A stretch of DNA of 64,000 bases, taken from the NCBI GenBank assembly GCA_963704355.1, contig OY969891.1:2418001-2482000 (forward strand), read 5' to 3'. Under the pieces are notes generated by a model. The model was not told where the DNA came from. It was given only the letters and a program-made list of their open reading frames with translations, and made no database searches. The position numbers were made by a program, and so were the translations under genes. Origin of the DNA: Bog-473 sp963704355 (lineage in GTDB: Bacteria > Actinomycetota > Acidimicrobiia > Acidimicrobiales > RAAP-2). Shown piece after piece: positions 25,093 through 34,403 of the stretch; position 1 is the first letter of the stretch; each line of letters opens with the position of its first letter.

Positions 25093-26696
25093 GCGTGACA
25101 CCCACCGCGGACATGTCCGTCCGCGATACTGCGGGGACCGCCTGGTCGGCTGCGAGACGACCCTGGCTTTCGCGCGGCCACCTGGGGGAGCGGATCGTGG
25201 GTGCCGTGCTCGTCGCGCTCAGCATCATCCCCGTGGCCCGCTACCTCTTCGTCGTGGCCCACCGGATCGGCTATCCCTACGAGCTCGAGTGGATGGAGGG
25301 GGGGTCGGTCGAGGTCGTCCACCGCGTCGTCCTTGGGCAGGGGATCTACGGCCCGCCGTCCATGCATTTCACGCCGTGGCCTTACACCCCGCTCTACTTC
25401 TGGGTGTCCGCGGCCGTAGCTGAGGTCACGGGCATCGGCTTCACCGCGTTGCGACTCGTCTCAATAACCGCTTCGTTGACGGTGCTGTGGCTGCTGTACC
25501 GCATGGTGGCCAACGAGACGTCGGACCTCGTGGCCGGAATCGTCGCCGGCGGCGTGTACGCGGCCACCTTCCGCCTGGCCGGAGCGTGGGCCGATATCGG
25601 CCGGGTCGACTCTCTCTTCCTCGCCTTCACTCTCTGGGCGTTGGAGCGGTCGCGGCGGGCACGGACGCGCCGGGACGGCGTGATCGTGGGAGTGCTGTTT
25701 TTTCTCTCCTTCTTCACCAAGCAGGACGGGCTGGTGGTGGCAGCTCCTGTCGTTGCCTGGCTCCTCATGGCGCGGCGCGCTGCGGGCGTGAGCGCCCTCG
25801 CGACGCTGGGCGGCCTCGTCGTGGGTTCGACCGTCGTGCTCGACGCCTTCACGCACGGCTGGTACCAGTATTACGTGTTCGACGAGCTGGGGTCACAGGG
25901 CTGGGTCGCTGAGAACCTCCACTTCTTCTGGCAATTGAGCATTTTCAAGCCGTTCGCGCTGGCGGTATGGCTCGTCGTGGTTGCCGCGGCGGTGCTGCTG
26001 GTGCGGAACCGGCACCGGCTCGGAGTGCTCTGGTCGCGGGCGGGCTTCTGGATCGCGGCGGCTGTGGGGTTGTTCGGCGCGTCCTGGATCGGACGTCTCC
26101 ACAATGGGGGTTACGACGACGTGCTCATGCCCGCCTACGCCGCCGTCGCCCTGGGGGTCGGGGGCTCCGTCGCACTCCTCCGCCGCCACCCCCGCGTCGC
26201 AGTGCGCGTGGGGGTCTCTCTCCTCCTCGCCGCGGTGCTGGCCGCGCAGCTTCACCATATCGACTATCGCCCCAGCCGACAGATCCCGACCCAGGCTGAC
26301 GAACGCGCCGGCGAAGATCTCATTTCCCTGATACGTCACCTCCCGGGCGAAGTACTCGTGTTCGACCATCCGTATTACGGCGTGATGGCGGGCAAGGGCA
26401 CGGTGGCCGATGAGGAGGCTGCGGACGACATCGAACGTTCGGGTCCGAGCGACGCTCAGCGCCTGCTGATCCAGAGCATGCATCGCGCCCTCCTCGCCCC
26501 AGGAATCGGCGCCGTCATTCTCGACGACCAGGGGGACGAGCGGAACCTCGAGGGCGAGCTCTCGGCGGATTATCACCTTCTGCCCCGGCACGCTATTACC
26601 GGGAACGTGTTCTTTCCGGTCACTGATCTGCCGCAGCGTCCCTTGCTGGTGTTCGTCCGTGACCGTTTGCCGAAGGTCCGTGCAAACCGGACATGA
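25089..26696 (+). CDS. GT39/ArnT-like membrane glycosyltransferase
   Basis: A 535-residue integral membrane protein of the PMT/ArnT superfamily, enzymes that transfer a sugar from a lipid-linked donor to a protein or lipid outside the membrane. About ten helices are predicted by eye; the first exoplasmic loop has YPYELEWMEGGSVEVV, with the acidic residues typical of the family's catalytic loop. The C-terminal 150 residues (from HIDYRPSRQIPT) form a soluble domain. GTG 25089 overlaps the preceding stop as GTGA. With the GT2, DUF2064 and epimerase genes downstream it suggests surface glycan assembly. Confidence 0.78.
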   Translation: MSVTPTADMSVRDTAGTAWSAARRPWLSRGHLGERIVGAVLVALSIIPVARYLFVVAHRIGYPYELEWMEGGSVEVVHRVVLGQGIYGPPSMHFTPWPYTPLYFWVSAAVAEVTGIGFTALRLVSITASLTVLWLLYRMVANETSDLVAGIVAGGVYAATFRLAGAWADIGRVDSLFLAFTLWALERSRRARTRRDGVIVGVLFFLSFFTKQDGLVVAAPVVAWLLMARRAAGVSALATLGGLVVGSTVVLDAFTHGWYQYYVFDELGSQGWVAENLHFFWQLSIFKPFALAVWLVVVAAAVLLVRNRHRLGVLWSRAGFWIAAAVGLFGASWIGRLHNGGYDDVLMPAYAAVALGVGGSVALLRRHPRVAVRVGVSLLLAAVLAAQLHHIDYRPSRQIPTQADERAGEDLISLIRHLPGEVLVFDHPYYGVMAGKGTVADEEAADDIERSGPSDAQRLLIQSMHRALLAPGIGAVILDDQGDERNLEGELSADYHLLPRHAITGNVFFPVTDLPQRPLLVFVRDRLPKVRANRT

Positions 26697-27370
26697 GTGA
26701 CCCTGCGGTGCATGCGGCAGCGGTCACCCTGGTCGACGTGGTCCTGCCCGTGCTCAACGAGGCGGAGGCATTGCCCTGGGTGCTCGGGCGGATGCCAGCG
26801 GGCTACCGCGCTCTCGTGGTCGACAATGGCTCGACCGATGACTCGGCCGAGGTGGCCCGTGGCTTCGGCATCGAGGTGATAACCGAGCCCCGGCCGGGCT
26901 TCGGCGCTGCGTGCTTCGCCGGCCTGACCCACGCCGAGCGCGATCTCGTGGCGTTCATGGACGCCGACGCCAGCCTGGATCCGCAGCAGCTGCCCCTAGT
27001 TGTCGAAGGGGTGGCGGCCGGCAGAGCCGACCTCGTGTTGGGTGCTCGGGCTGCCGAACCGGGGGCGTGGCCAGCTGTGCCCCGGCTGGCTAATCGCTTC
27101 CTTTGCTGGGAGCTCGGCCGTCGCGGCGGACCACAGCTTCGCGACCTGGGGCCGATGCGGGCGGCTCGCCGCGCCGCACTTCTCTCTCTCGACCTGCGCG
27201 ACCGTCGGTTCGGTTGGCCGCTCGAGATGGTCGTGTCCGCGGCGCGGGCCGGGTGGCGCATCGACGAGGTGGAGGTGACCTACCACTGCCGAGTTGGGCG
27301 TTCCAAGGTCACCGGGACGGTCCGGGGCACAGCTCGGGCCGTCCGCGACATGGGGAGAGTGCTGCGATGA
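26693..27370 (+). CDS. family 2 glycosyltransferase
   Basis: A 225-residue GT-A fold enzyme resembling dolichyl- or polyprenyl-phosphate sugar synthases. It starts VDVVLPVLNEAEALPWVL; ALVVDNGSTDDSAEVARG binds the nucleotide, and DLVAFMDADASLDPQQL contains the metal-binding DxD. It probably makes a polyprenyl-phosphate-linked sugar, a donor of the kind used by GT39 enzymes such as the one encoded just before it (inference). The ATG overlaps the GT39 stop (ATGA). No membrane anchor is visible. Confidence 0.88.
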   Translation: MSDPAVHAAAVTLVDVVLPVLNEAEALPWVLGRMPAGYRALVVDNGSTDDSAEVARGFGIEVITEPRPGFGAACFAGLTHAERDLVAFMDADASLDPQQLPLVVEGVAAGRADLVLGARAAEPGAWPAVPRLANRFLCWELGRRGGPQLRDLGPMRAARRAALLSLDLRDRRFGWPLEMVVSAARAGWRIDEVEVTYHCRVGRSKVTGTVRGTARAVRDMGRVLR

Positions 27371-27999
27371 GGGAACTGCATGTGCTGGTGGTGGCGAAGG
27401 AGCCGGTCCCGGGCAGCGTCAAGACCCGGTTGTGTCCTCCGTGCAGCGCGTCCCAGGCGGCTGAGCTGGCCGAGGCGGCACTCGCCGACACGCTCGAGGC
27501 GGTGGTCAAGTGCGACGCGGGCCGCCGCTTGCTGGCCCTCGATGGCAGACCTGGCCCGTGGCTCCCCGCGGGCTTCGAGGTGTTCCCCCAGCAGGGGCGC
27601 GGTCTCGACGAGCGGCTGGCTGCGGCCTGGGAGCACGCCGCGGGCCCGGGACTCCAGATCGGCATGGACACGCCTCAGGTGACGGCCGGACTCCTCGACG
27701 ACTGCCTCCAACCGCTTGCAGCGGGTAGCGCCTCGGCCGCTCTCGGCCTCGCGGAAGACGGCGGCTGGTGGGCACTGGGCCTGCGGCGGCCGGACCCCGC
27801 CGTCTTCGTTGGGGTGCCGATGAGCACCCCGCATACCGGACGCGCCCAGGAGCGCCGGCTGCGCGACCTGGGGCACGACCCGATCCGGCTGCCGCGTTTG
27901 CGCGACGTCGATCGCATCGACGACGCCCTGGCGGTGGCAAACGAGGCACCGGGCACACTCTTCGCCGAGGCGTGCCGAAGACTCCTGGAGGTGGTCTGA
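27367..27999 (+). CDS. DUF2064 / TIGR04282-type nucleotidyl- or glycosyltransferase
   Basis: A 210-residue protein of the DUF2064 group, which has a nucleotide-diphospho-sugar transferase fold. The N-terminus VLVVAKEPVPGSVKTRLCPP is diagnostic; the conserved aspartate-threonine-proline segment is LQIGMDTPQVT, and LGLAEDGGWWALGLRR follows. Family members sit in glycan or arsenosugar-type clusters, and their reaction is mostly unproven. The ATG overlaps the GT2 stop (ATGA) and the stop overlaps the epimerase ATG by one base. No arsenic genes are nearby, so an arsenosugar role is not supported. Confidence 0.82.
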   Translation: MRELHVLVVAKEPVPGSVKTRLCPPCSASQAAELAEAALADTLEAVVKCDAGRRLLALDGRPGPWLPAGFEVFPQQGRGLDERLAAAWEHAAGPGLQIGMDTPQVTAGLLDDCLQPLAAGSASAALGLAEDGGWWALGLRRPDPAVFVGVPMSTPHTGRAQERRLRDLGHDPIRLPRLRDVDRIDDALAVANEAPGTLFAEACRRLLEVV

Positions 28000-29066
28000 T
28001 GCGCGTGCTCGTCACCGGTGGCGCCGGCTTTATCGGGTCAGCCGTGGTGGACCTCCTGGTCTCGCGCGGCCACCAGGTCCGGGTGCTCGACAACCTCTCG
28101 CCGAGTGCCCACGCCGTCATGCCGGGCTACCTCAACCCCGAGGCGGAGTACGTCTGGGCCGACGTGGCCGACGCCGACGCGACAGCACGGGCCGTGGTCG
28201 GCGTAGACGCGGTGAGCCACCAGGCGGCACGAGTCGGTCTGGGCGTCGACTTCCGTGACGTCACTGCCTACGTCCAGGACAATGACGCCTCAACGGCTGT
28301 CTTGTTGCGCTGTTTGTACGAGTGCCGGTGGCAGGGTCGCCTTGTCCTGGCCTCCAGCATGGTGGTCTACGGCGAGGGTGCGTATGAGTGCGCCGAACAT
28401 GGTCGGGTGCACCCAGCGCCCCGGTTGAAGGACGACCTCGAGGCCGGGCGGTTCGACCCCCGCTGTTCTCGCTGTGGAACCACGCTGTGCCCGCTGGACC
28501 TCGACGAGGAGTCACCACTCGACCCGCGCAGCGTGTACGCCGCGACCAAGCTGCAGCAGGAGCACCTCTGCGGGGCCTTTGCACGGGAGACCGGCAGCAG
28601 CCTGTGCGCCTTGCGTTACCACAACGTCTACGGCCCACGCATGCCCCGCGATACCCCGTACGCCGGCGTGGCCAGCATCTTCCGGAGTGCATACGAGAAA
28701 GGCGAGGCGCCGCTGATGTACGAGGATGGCGGCCAGCGACGCGACTTCATCGACGTGGCTGACGTAGCATCGGCCAACGAGGCGGCCCTTCTCGCGCCGG
28801 ACGAGGTCCAGGGCGCCTTCAATATCGCCAGCGGTGTGGTGCACACGGTGGCGGACTTGGCCCGCACGCTGGGCCACGCGTACGGGTCTGATTCGCGGCT
28901 GCCGGTGGTGAGCGGCTTGTATCGGCTCGCCGATGTGCGCCACGTGACCGCCTCGCCGCAACGAGCTCACCGTCTGCTTGGCTTCAAGGCCTTGGTTCCC
29001 TTTGCCCGCGGCATGGCCGAGTTCGCCAGGGCTGAGCTTAGGACGGCCGCCGCAGGTCCGCGATGA
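27999..29066 (+). CDS. NAD-dependent epimerase/dehydratase (extended SDR)
   Basis: A 355-residue extended short-chain dehydrogenase acting on nucleotide sugars. The NAD-binding motif VTGGAGFIGSAVV is at residues 5-17, ASSMVVYGEG holds the catalytic Ser, and YAATKLQQEH contains the Tyr-x-x-x-Lys pair. An insertion carries cysteines (CAEHGRVHP and RCSRCGTTLCPL) that could bind a metal and is unusual for the family. YHNVYGPRMPRDTPYAG marks the sugar-binding side. It is last in the seven-gene operon and would supply a modified sugar to the glycosyltransferases. Confidence 0.88.
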   Translation: MRVLVTGGAGFIGSAVVDLLVSRGHQVRVLDNLSPSAHAVMPGYLNPEAEYVWADVADADATARAVVGVDAVSHQAARVGLGVDFRDVTAYVQDNDASTAVLLRCLYECRWQGRLVLASSMVVYGEGAYECAEHGRVHPAPRLKDDLEAGRFDPRCSRCGTTLCPLDLDEESPLDPRSVYAATKLQQEHLCGAFARETGSSLCALRYHNVYGPRMPRDTPYAGVASIFRSAYEKGEAPLMYEDGGQRRDFIDVADVASANEAALLAPDEVQGAFNIASGVVHTVADLARTLGHAYGSDSRLPVVSGLYRLADVRHVTASPQRAHRLLGFKALVPFARGMAEFARAELRTAAAGPR

Positions 29067-29246
29067 CTCTCGCGCTCGCGAACCCGGCGCCTTTTCGCCC
29101 CGGACCTTCGCGTGCCTCTGCACATTCGTCCACTTCCCTCTCGGGAAAAATCTGAGGGATGGCCGTCGACCGCAGACGGGCAACCCCTGGTGTCGCTGGG
29201 CCTTTGACGAGATCCTCGAGATCGTTCCTCGTGCTCAGAAGACGGG

Positions 29247-31514
29247 CTAGGAACACCGCCCATTGGCCTCGCGGCCGGCCGGAACCTTGGACCAGTCGCG
29301 CCACGGCCACCAATTCCAGGAACCGAGGAGCACCACGGTCGACGGCACGAGCAGCGTCCGCACCAGAAAGGTGTCGAGCAGGATACCCAGCGCCAGGCCG
29401 GTCCCGATCTGGCGCACCTGCCCGGTCGTCGTCAGAGCGAGCACGCCGAATGTGCCGGCCAGAATGAGTCCGGCCGTCGTGACCGTCGTCCCGGTGGTGG
29501 CCAGTGCACGAGGGACCGCGGCCCGGAGGGGGAGTCCGGCCGCCTCCTCCTTGATCCTGCTCATGACGAGGATGTTGTAGTCCTCTCCGAGGGCCATGAT
29601 GAAGACGAACATGAAGAACGGCAGCGTGAAGTTGATCCCGAGCTGCCCGCCGATCGTCACGAAGATGAGCACGGCGAGACCCAGCGACGCGGTATAGGAG
29701 AGCAACACGCTGGCAACGAGGTAGAGCGGTGCCACCACGCTGCGCAACAACAGGCCGAGCAGCAAGGCGAGCACGAGTGCCACGACCGGGAGGATGTGCA
29801 CCACGTCCTGGCCCGAGATGGTGCTCACGTCGGCGGCACCGGGCGCCTGCCCTGCCACTCCCCACTGTGTCGCCCCGACCGACCGACCGACCTGGGACAC
29901 CGCGGCGCGCACGGACGGGATCACCTGCATCGCCGCCGTGCTGCCGGCCGAGCCCGCCCGCAGCGACGTCTGGTAGAGCACGGTGCGGCCGTTTTCCGTC
30001 ACGTACTGTGCCGCGGCCCGGTAGGCGGCGTAGAGGGAGGCCGGCAGGCCGTCCCGCGCCTTGGCGTCGACCAGTGGCAGGCGCTGCGGCGGACCCAGAG
30101 TGGTGTAGAGGCGGGCCACTGCCTGCGGGGGGAGGTCGCGACCGCCGGCGTCGAGGGGGCTCCTCACCGAAGAGAAGTGCCCAGACGACCACAGCTCGTC
30201 TTGGACTTGGCCGAGCAGAGAGGGGTCGGACCACACCGAGGAGGGGAACCGGAACACGATGTCTGTCGCCCCGACGGCGATCTCACCGAAGTGGTCCTCC
30301 AGCACCACCTGCCCCAGGCTCGAGTCCGAGCCGGCGATGGCACCCCCGGGGTTGAAGCCCGAGGGCGCGTACCCGACCAAGAAGGCTGAGAGCGCGCCGA
30401 GGACGAGCACCCCGCCGACGAGGGCGCGCACCGGCTGGCGCACGACGCGGCTGGCGATTCGCCCCCAGACGCCGGGGCCCGAGTCAGAGCGCACGCGCGA
30501 CGGCCAGAACAGCCGGGGGCCGACGATCGAAAGCAGGGCCGGGAGGAGAGTGAGCTCGACGAGCAGCACGACTCCGATGCCGATGGCCAGTCCCGGGCCC
30601 ACCCCGCGGTAAAGGCCGAAGCTCGCCAACAGGAGGCTGAGGAGCGCGCAGACGACGGTCAATGCGGAGAAGGTGATGGACGTCCCCACTCGCGAGCCCG
30701 CAGCCACGATGGCCTCGTCGGTGGGCATGCCGGCCGCCAAATTCTCCCGGTAGCGGAACAGCAGGAAGAGGCCGTAGTCGGTGCCCGCGCCGAGCACCAA
30801 CGCCGTCAGAAGAAGCTGCAACAAAGAAGAGATCTCGACACCGACGTGGGTCGACTCGGCGATGAGCGGTCCCGCGAGTGCTAACGCCAGGCCGGCGGGC
30901 GCCAGTGCGACAAGTGGTGCCAGGACGGCACGGAACGCGAGCGCGAGCAGGACGATGATGAGCAGGATCGTTCCCAGGATGGCGGCGGCCTCGGTGCGCA
31001 CGGCCGCCGCCTGCTGATCGACCAGGATCGGCAGCGAGCCGGTGAGGTACAGCGAGAGCCGTGGGTCCCGCAGCGCACCGAACGCGTCGCGGACGGCGCT
31101 CACCGCGTCGCGCCCCTCACTGCCTCCACCTGCGGTGGCCGGAGTGAAGCGCACCTGGGCCGAGTACGCCTCTCCATCGACGGAGACCGCGCTCCCGCGA
31201 ACGGAGACGACCAATGGCGATCGGAGGGCGCGGTCCTCCACCGCCTTGATCGCGGACAAGTCCGCGGGTGTCAGAGGTCCAGCGGTGTCCGTCGCAACGA
31301 GCACGCCGGTCGCGCCGCTCGGGGCCAGAAAGGGGGCGGCCAACCTGGCGGCGAGAACGCTCGGCGCGTTGGCCGGGAGGAACGACTCCGTGTCGTTGCG
31401 CACGACACTCGCCAGCGAGGGCAACAATGCAACGGAGGCAACAGTGGCGGACACCCAAAACGCGACCACGGCCCAGCGGTACCGGACCACGGTGCGCAGC
31501 ATCGCCTGGAGCAC
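29247..31514 (-). CDS. MMPL/RND family transporter
   Basis: A 755-residue membrane transporter with two symmetrical halves, each with one N-terminal helix, a large exoplasmic domain and five further helices. TDYGLFLLFRYRENLAAG and EDYNILVMSRIKEEAAG are the paired MMPL motifs carrying the proton-relay aspartate and tyrosine. Relatives export lipids or hydrophobic compounds in actinobacteria, driven by protons. The GTG at 31514 lies 7 bases after TAGGGT (minus strand), so the message may be leaderless. It is convergent with the epimerase gene. Substrate unknown. Confidence 0.9.
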   Translation of the reverse strand: MLQAMLRTVVRYRWAVVAFWVSATVASVALLPSLASVVRNDTESFLPANAPSVLAARLAAPFLAPSGATGVLVATDTAGPLTPADLSAIKAVEDRALRSPLVVSVRGSAVSVDGEAYSAQVRFTPATAGGGSEGRDAVSAVRDAFGALRDPRLSLYLTGSLPILVDQQAAAVRTEAAAILGTILLIIVLLALAFRAVLAPLVALAPAGLALALAGPLIAESTHVGVEISSLLQLLLTALVLGAGTDYGLFLLFRYRENLAAGMPTDEAIVAAGSRVGTSITFSALTVVCALLSLLLASFGLYRGVGPGLAIGIGVVLLVELTLLPALLSIVGPRLFWPSRVRSDSGPGVWGRIASRVVRQPVRALVGGVLVLGALSAFLVGYAPSGFNPGGAIAGSDSSLGQVVLEDHFGEIAVGATDIVFRFPSSVWSDPSLLGQVQDELWSSGHFSSVRSPLDAGGRDLPPQAVARLYTTLGPPQRLPLVDAKARDGLPASLYAAYRAAAQYVTENGRTVLYQTSLRAGSAGSTAAMQVIPSVRAAVSQVGRSVGATQWGVAGQAPGAADVSTISGQDVVHILPVVALVLALLLGLLLRSVVAPLYLVASVLLSYTASLGLAVLIFVTIGGQLGINFTLPFFMFVFIMALGEDYNILVMSRIKEEAAGLPLRAAVPRALATTGTTVTTAGLILAGTFGVLALTTTGQVRQIGTGLALGILLDTFLVRTLLVPSTVVLLGSWNWWPWRDWSKVPAGREANGRCS

Positions 31515-31521
31515 TTGTCTA

Positions 31522-31642
31522 ACCCTACGGTCGTCTCACGGGAATGCAGGCGCGGGCGAGGCCAGCCTTGGAGCCCGTTCACAAAGAATTAGATATTCGT
31601 AAGCAAATCGCTGGCGCCGCGTGGAGGCCTCCGCAATACGAT
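31522..31642. promoter_or_regulatory. divergent leaderless promoters of the MMPL and PQQ-propeller genes
   Basis: Minus strand: TAGGGT (31527-31522) ends 7 bases before the MMPL GTG. Plus strand: TACGAT (31637-31642) ends 6 bases before the GTG at 31649. Confidence 0.55.
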
Positions 31643-31648
31643 TCGAAC

Positions 31649-32842
31649 GTGCACCATCCAGGCGGTATCAGTCGACTGGCGATCGTCGCGCTGGCTACCG
31701 TGTTCGTCCTCGTGCCGCCGGCCATCAGAGCGGTGTTCGAACCGGTGCCTGTTTCCGCTGCACCAACTTCGGCTGGCGCAGCGCCGTGGCCAATGGCTTT
31801 GTTCGATGCGCGGCACTCGGGCACGTCTTCAGCGACCGGACCGGCGACCGGCCACGTCGAGTGGACGCGCGACCTCGGGAGCAACATCACCCCGGGGCAA
31901 GTCGTCGGTGCAGACGGCACGATTTACGTCGCGACCAACGCAGGCGTCCTCTACGCCCTGGACCCCTCGACGGGTGCCGACAAGTGGAGCTTCACGGGGC
32001 AGGGTACCTCGACCGGTCCGCCGGACCTCTCGACCAGCCCCCTGGTGCTAGCGACGGGGGAGGTCGTGTGGCCCGGTCCGGGCAACACGCTCTACTTGCT
32101 CTCGAGTTCCGGGCACCTGCTCTGGCAGCACGTCTTCGGTGCCGCTCTGACGTCGCCGGTCCAATCGGGTTCAATCGTGTACGTCGGGACGACGGGTGGT
32201 GCTCTCGTGGCGCTCGACGTCAGTGCGCCGGTCCCGCAGGTGCGTTGGCAGCTCTCCATCGGCCGATCGTCTTATGGGAGCCCGGTCGTGGAACCTGACG
32301 GCGAGGTCGTGACGACGGCGGACAACCGGCTGGTGGTCGTGCGGGACCAGGGGACGAGAGGCACCGTCGAGTGGCGCCGTACGTTTAGGGGAGCCGTCGA
32401 GGTGTCCGCCGCGGTGGGCGCGGATGGCACAGTGGTGCTGGGAACCAACGACCAGTACGAGTACGCCTTCACTCCCTCCGGCGGGCTCAAGTGGCGAGTC
32501 CATCGGAACACACAGTCGTACTCCTCTCCGTCGGTCAGTCCGAACGGAAACACCTACTTCGGCGGGAACACCGGACATCTCCAGGTCGTGAGGACATCGA
32601 CCGGCCGGGCGGTGACGACTGACCAAGGCCTGCAGGGTCTCTGGGCAGCGCAGGTTGTCGACGCCCACGGCGACGTCTACTTCGGTACGCAGGGCGCTCA
32701 CGTGTACGGGTATACCGCCTCGGGTCATCTCCGCTTCGACCTCCGGGTGAGCGGGCCGATAGATAGCTACCCCGCCATGACGGCCAGCGGCGTGCTCATC
32801 GTCGGAGACGAAAAGGGCACCCTCTACGCGATCGGACGATGA
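31649..32842 (+). CDS. exported PQQ-like beta-propeller repeat protein
   Basis: A 397-residue protein with an N-terminal signal or anchor (LAIVALATVFVLVPPAI) and a propeller of about seven blades. Repeats follow the pattern DGTIYVATNAGVLYALDPSTG, with others such as SIVYVGTTGGALVALDV, GNTYFGGNTGHLQVV and GVLIVGDEKGTLYAIGR. Residues for PQQ or metal binding are not evident, so a scaffold role like that of BamB is as likely as enzyme activity. GTG 31649 is chosen because TACGAT lies exactly 6 bases upstream and no Shine-Dalgarno exists. Divergent from the MMPL transporter. Confidence 0.82.
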   Translation: MHHPGGISRLAIVALATVFVLVPPAIRAVFEPVPVSAAPTSAGAAPWPMALFDARHSGTSSATGPATGHVEWTRDLGSNITPGQVVGADGTIYVATNAGVLYALDPSTGADKWSFTGQGTSTGPPDLSTSPLVLATGEVVWPGPGNTLYLLSSSGHLLWQHVFGAALTSPVQSGSIVYVGTTGGALVALDVSAPVPQVRWQLSIGRSSYGSPVVEPDGEVVTTADNRLVVVRDQGTRGTVEWRRTFRGAVEVSAAVGADGTVVLGTNDQYEYAFTPSGGLKWRVHRNTQSYSSPSVSPNGNTYFGGNTGHLQVVRTSTGRAVTTDQGLQGLWAAQVVDAHGDVYFGTQGAHVYGYTASGHLRFDLRVSGPIDSYPAMTASGVLIVGDEKGTLYAIGR

Positions 32843-33000
32843 GATCGGATCGGCCATACCGATTGAGTCTGGCTGATCGCGAATGCATTCAGCTCGACTC
32901 GGTCGTACCTCTCAACGTGGTCGGGCGGCCCACGCAAAGCACGCCAGAGCCACTACAACCATGGGACAGGGGGCGCTGCCACCGCGGAGTCCCGCGCCCA

Positions 33001-33006
33001 TAGGCT
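33001..33006 (+). promoter_or_regulatory. -10 box of the molybdoenzyme-cytochrome b pair
   Basis: TAGGCT ends exactly 6 bases before the GTG at 33013; leaderless arrangement. Confidence 0.55.
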
Positions 33007-33012
33007 TCGCTT

Positions 33013-33747
33013 GTGCCCGCCAAGCCCTCCGAAACGAGTCGCCAAGCGACCCAGCAACGGGTCAGGGTAGGACGAAGAGCCTTCATCGGTCTCGTGGGTT
33101 TGGGTGCGGCCGGCATCGTGTTCGGTGCCAAAGTGCAGAACGTCCTCAGCGAGGTCGTCGGTTCCGGATTTGGAGGTTTGCTGCCACTTGGGGACCACTT
33201 CCGCATTTACTCGATCTCCGACACGTTCCCGGTCATCCCACGTTCAGAGTACCGACTCGAGGTCACCGGACTCGTCGATGAGCCCCGGACTTACACGATC
33301 GACGATCTCGAGTTGATGCCGCGCACAGCGTTCGTGAAGGACTTCCACTGCGTCACCGGCTGGTCTGTTCCCTCGGTGCCTTGGGAAGGCGTGCGGCTCT
33401 CGGAGATCCTCGACGACGCAGGCGTGCAGAAAGCGGCAGTCGCGCTGACTTTCGAGTCCTACTATGGCGCCGACACCGAGAGCCTGACGCTCGATCAGGC
33501 GCGCCTGCCCGAGGTGATTGTGGCGTACCGGATGCTCGGTGCCCCCGTCACCACCGAGCACGGTGGGCCCGTGCGGCTCTACGTCGCTCCCATGTTCGGC
33601 TACAAGTCGATCAAGTGGCTCTCGGCCATCAGGGTCGTGGACCAAGTGGTTCCCGGCTTCTGGGAGCAGAACGGATATCCCCTCAACGGATGGATCGACG
33701 GTTCGACCGGTGCGACCGATCCGTCTCTGACCGGAGGGGCGGCGTGA
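33013..33747 (+). CDS. Tat-exported sulfite-oxidase-family molybdopterin oxidoreductase
   Basis: A 244-residue molybdoenzyme of the SUOX/YedY type. RVGRRAFIGLVGLGAAG is a twin-arginine signal or anchor near residues 18-36. The Moco domain has its ligand cysteine in FVKDFHCVTGWSVPSVPWEG and the late conserved PVRLYVAPMFGYKSIKWL. The substrate could be sulfite, a sulfoxide or another small molecule; the sequence does not decide. The GTG start overlaps no gene and follows a -10 box by 6 bases. The next gene, overlapping by 4 bases, encodes a membrane cytochrome b that would take or give its electrons. Confidence 0.88.
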   Translation: MPAKPSETSRQATQQRVRVGRRAFIGLVGLGAAGIVFGAKVQNVLSEVVGSGFGGLLPLGDHFRIYSISDTFPVIPRSEYRLEVTGLVDEPRTYTIDDLELMPRTAFVKDFHCVTGWSVPSVPWEGVRLSEILDDAGVQKAAVALTFESYYGADTESLTLDQARLPEVIVAYRMLGAPVTTEHGGPVRLYVAPMFGYKSIKWLSAIRVVDQVVPGFWEQNGYPLNGWIDGSTGATDPSLTGGAA

Positions 33748-34403
33748 CACCCGCCGTCGCCGCCTGTCCGCGCACCACGGTACGGATCGTGCGCTTCGAC
33801 GCAGTGCAGCGCGCCGCACATTGGGCCAATGCGTTGCTGTTCGGCATCCTCATGGCGACGGCATTGCCGCTCTACTTCGGGTCGATTGCCAGTGTGATCG
33901 GGCGCCGAGCCCCGGTGGAGGAGATCCACCTGTGGGCGGGTATCGCGCTGCCGGTGCCGCTCCTGATCGCGATCCTGGGCCCCTGGGGAGCCGAGTTCCG
34001 CCGTGACCTCCGCCGGATCAACGTCTGGACGAAGGACGAGGTGACCTGGTTGAAGGCGCTGGGGCGGAAGGCCCCGAAGGTCGTCGACAAGTTCAATCCC
34101 GGCCAGAAGCTCAATGCCATCTTCATCGGCGCTGCCATCGTGGTGATGCTCGCCACCGGCGCCATGCTCAAGTGGTTCCGGTTCTTCCCGCTCGAATGGC
34201 GGAGTGGCGCCACATTCGTCCATGACGTCTTCGCATTCGCAATCTTCATCGTGGTTGCTGGCCACGTGGTGTTCGCCTTGGCCCACCCCGAATCGCTGCG
34301 CTCCATGATCAGGGGCTGGGTCACTAAGGCGTGGGCCGCCCGCCACGCGCCGGGCTGGTCGGCCGAAGAGGAAGCCAAAGTGGAGCCCGACGCCGTGCCG
34401 TGA
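33744..34403 (+). CDS. cytochrome b/b6-domain membrane subunit (YedZ/formate-dehydrogenase-gamma-like)
   Basis: A 219-residue four-helix membrane protein. Histidines likely to bind haem are in VQRAAHWANALLFG, EEIHLWAGIALP, SGATFVHDVFAF and VAGHVVFALAHPE, the pattern of hydrogenase or formate dehydrogenase cytochrome b subunits. The soluble loop between helices 2 and 3 is DEVTWLKALGRKAP. The GTG start overlaps the molybdoenzyme stop (GTGA), so the pair makes a membrane redox complex linking the Moco subunit outside to the quinone pool. The downstream 640 bases hold a decayed gene. Confidence 0.88.
   Translation: MTPAVAACPRTTVRIVRFDAVQRAAHWANALLFGILMATALPLYFGSIASVIGRRAPVEEIHLWAGIALPVPLLIAILGPWGAEFRRDLRRINVWTKDEVTWLKALGRKAPKVVDKFNPGQKLNAIFIGAAIVVMLATGAMLKWFRFFPLEWRSGATFVHDVFAFAIFIVVAGHVVFALAHPESLRSMIRGWVTKAWAARHAPGWSAEEEAKVEPDAVP

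Noticed and set aside
27367..27999. Arsenosugar biosynthesis
   Set aside because: The family name suggests it, but no arsenic methyltransferase, radical SAM ArsS or resistance gene is nearby; the neighbours are glycan enzymes.
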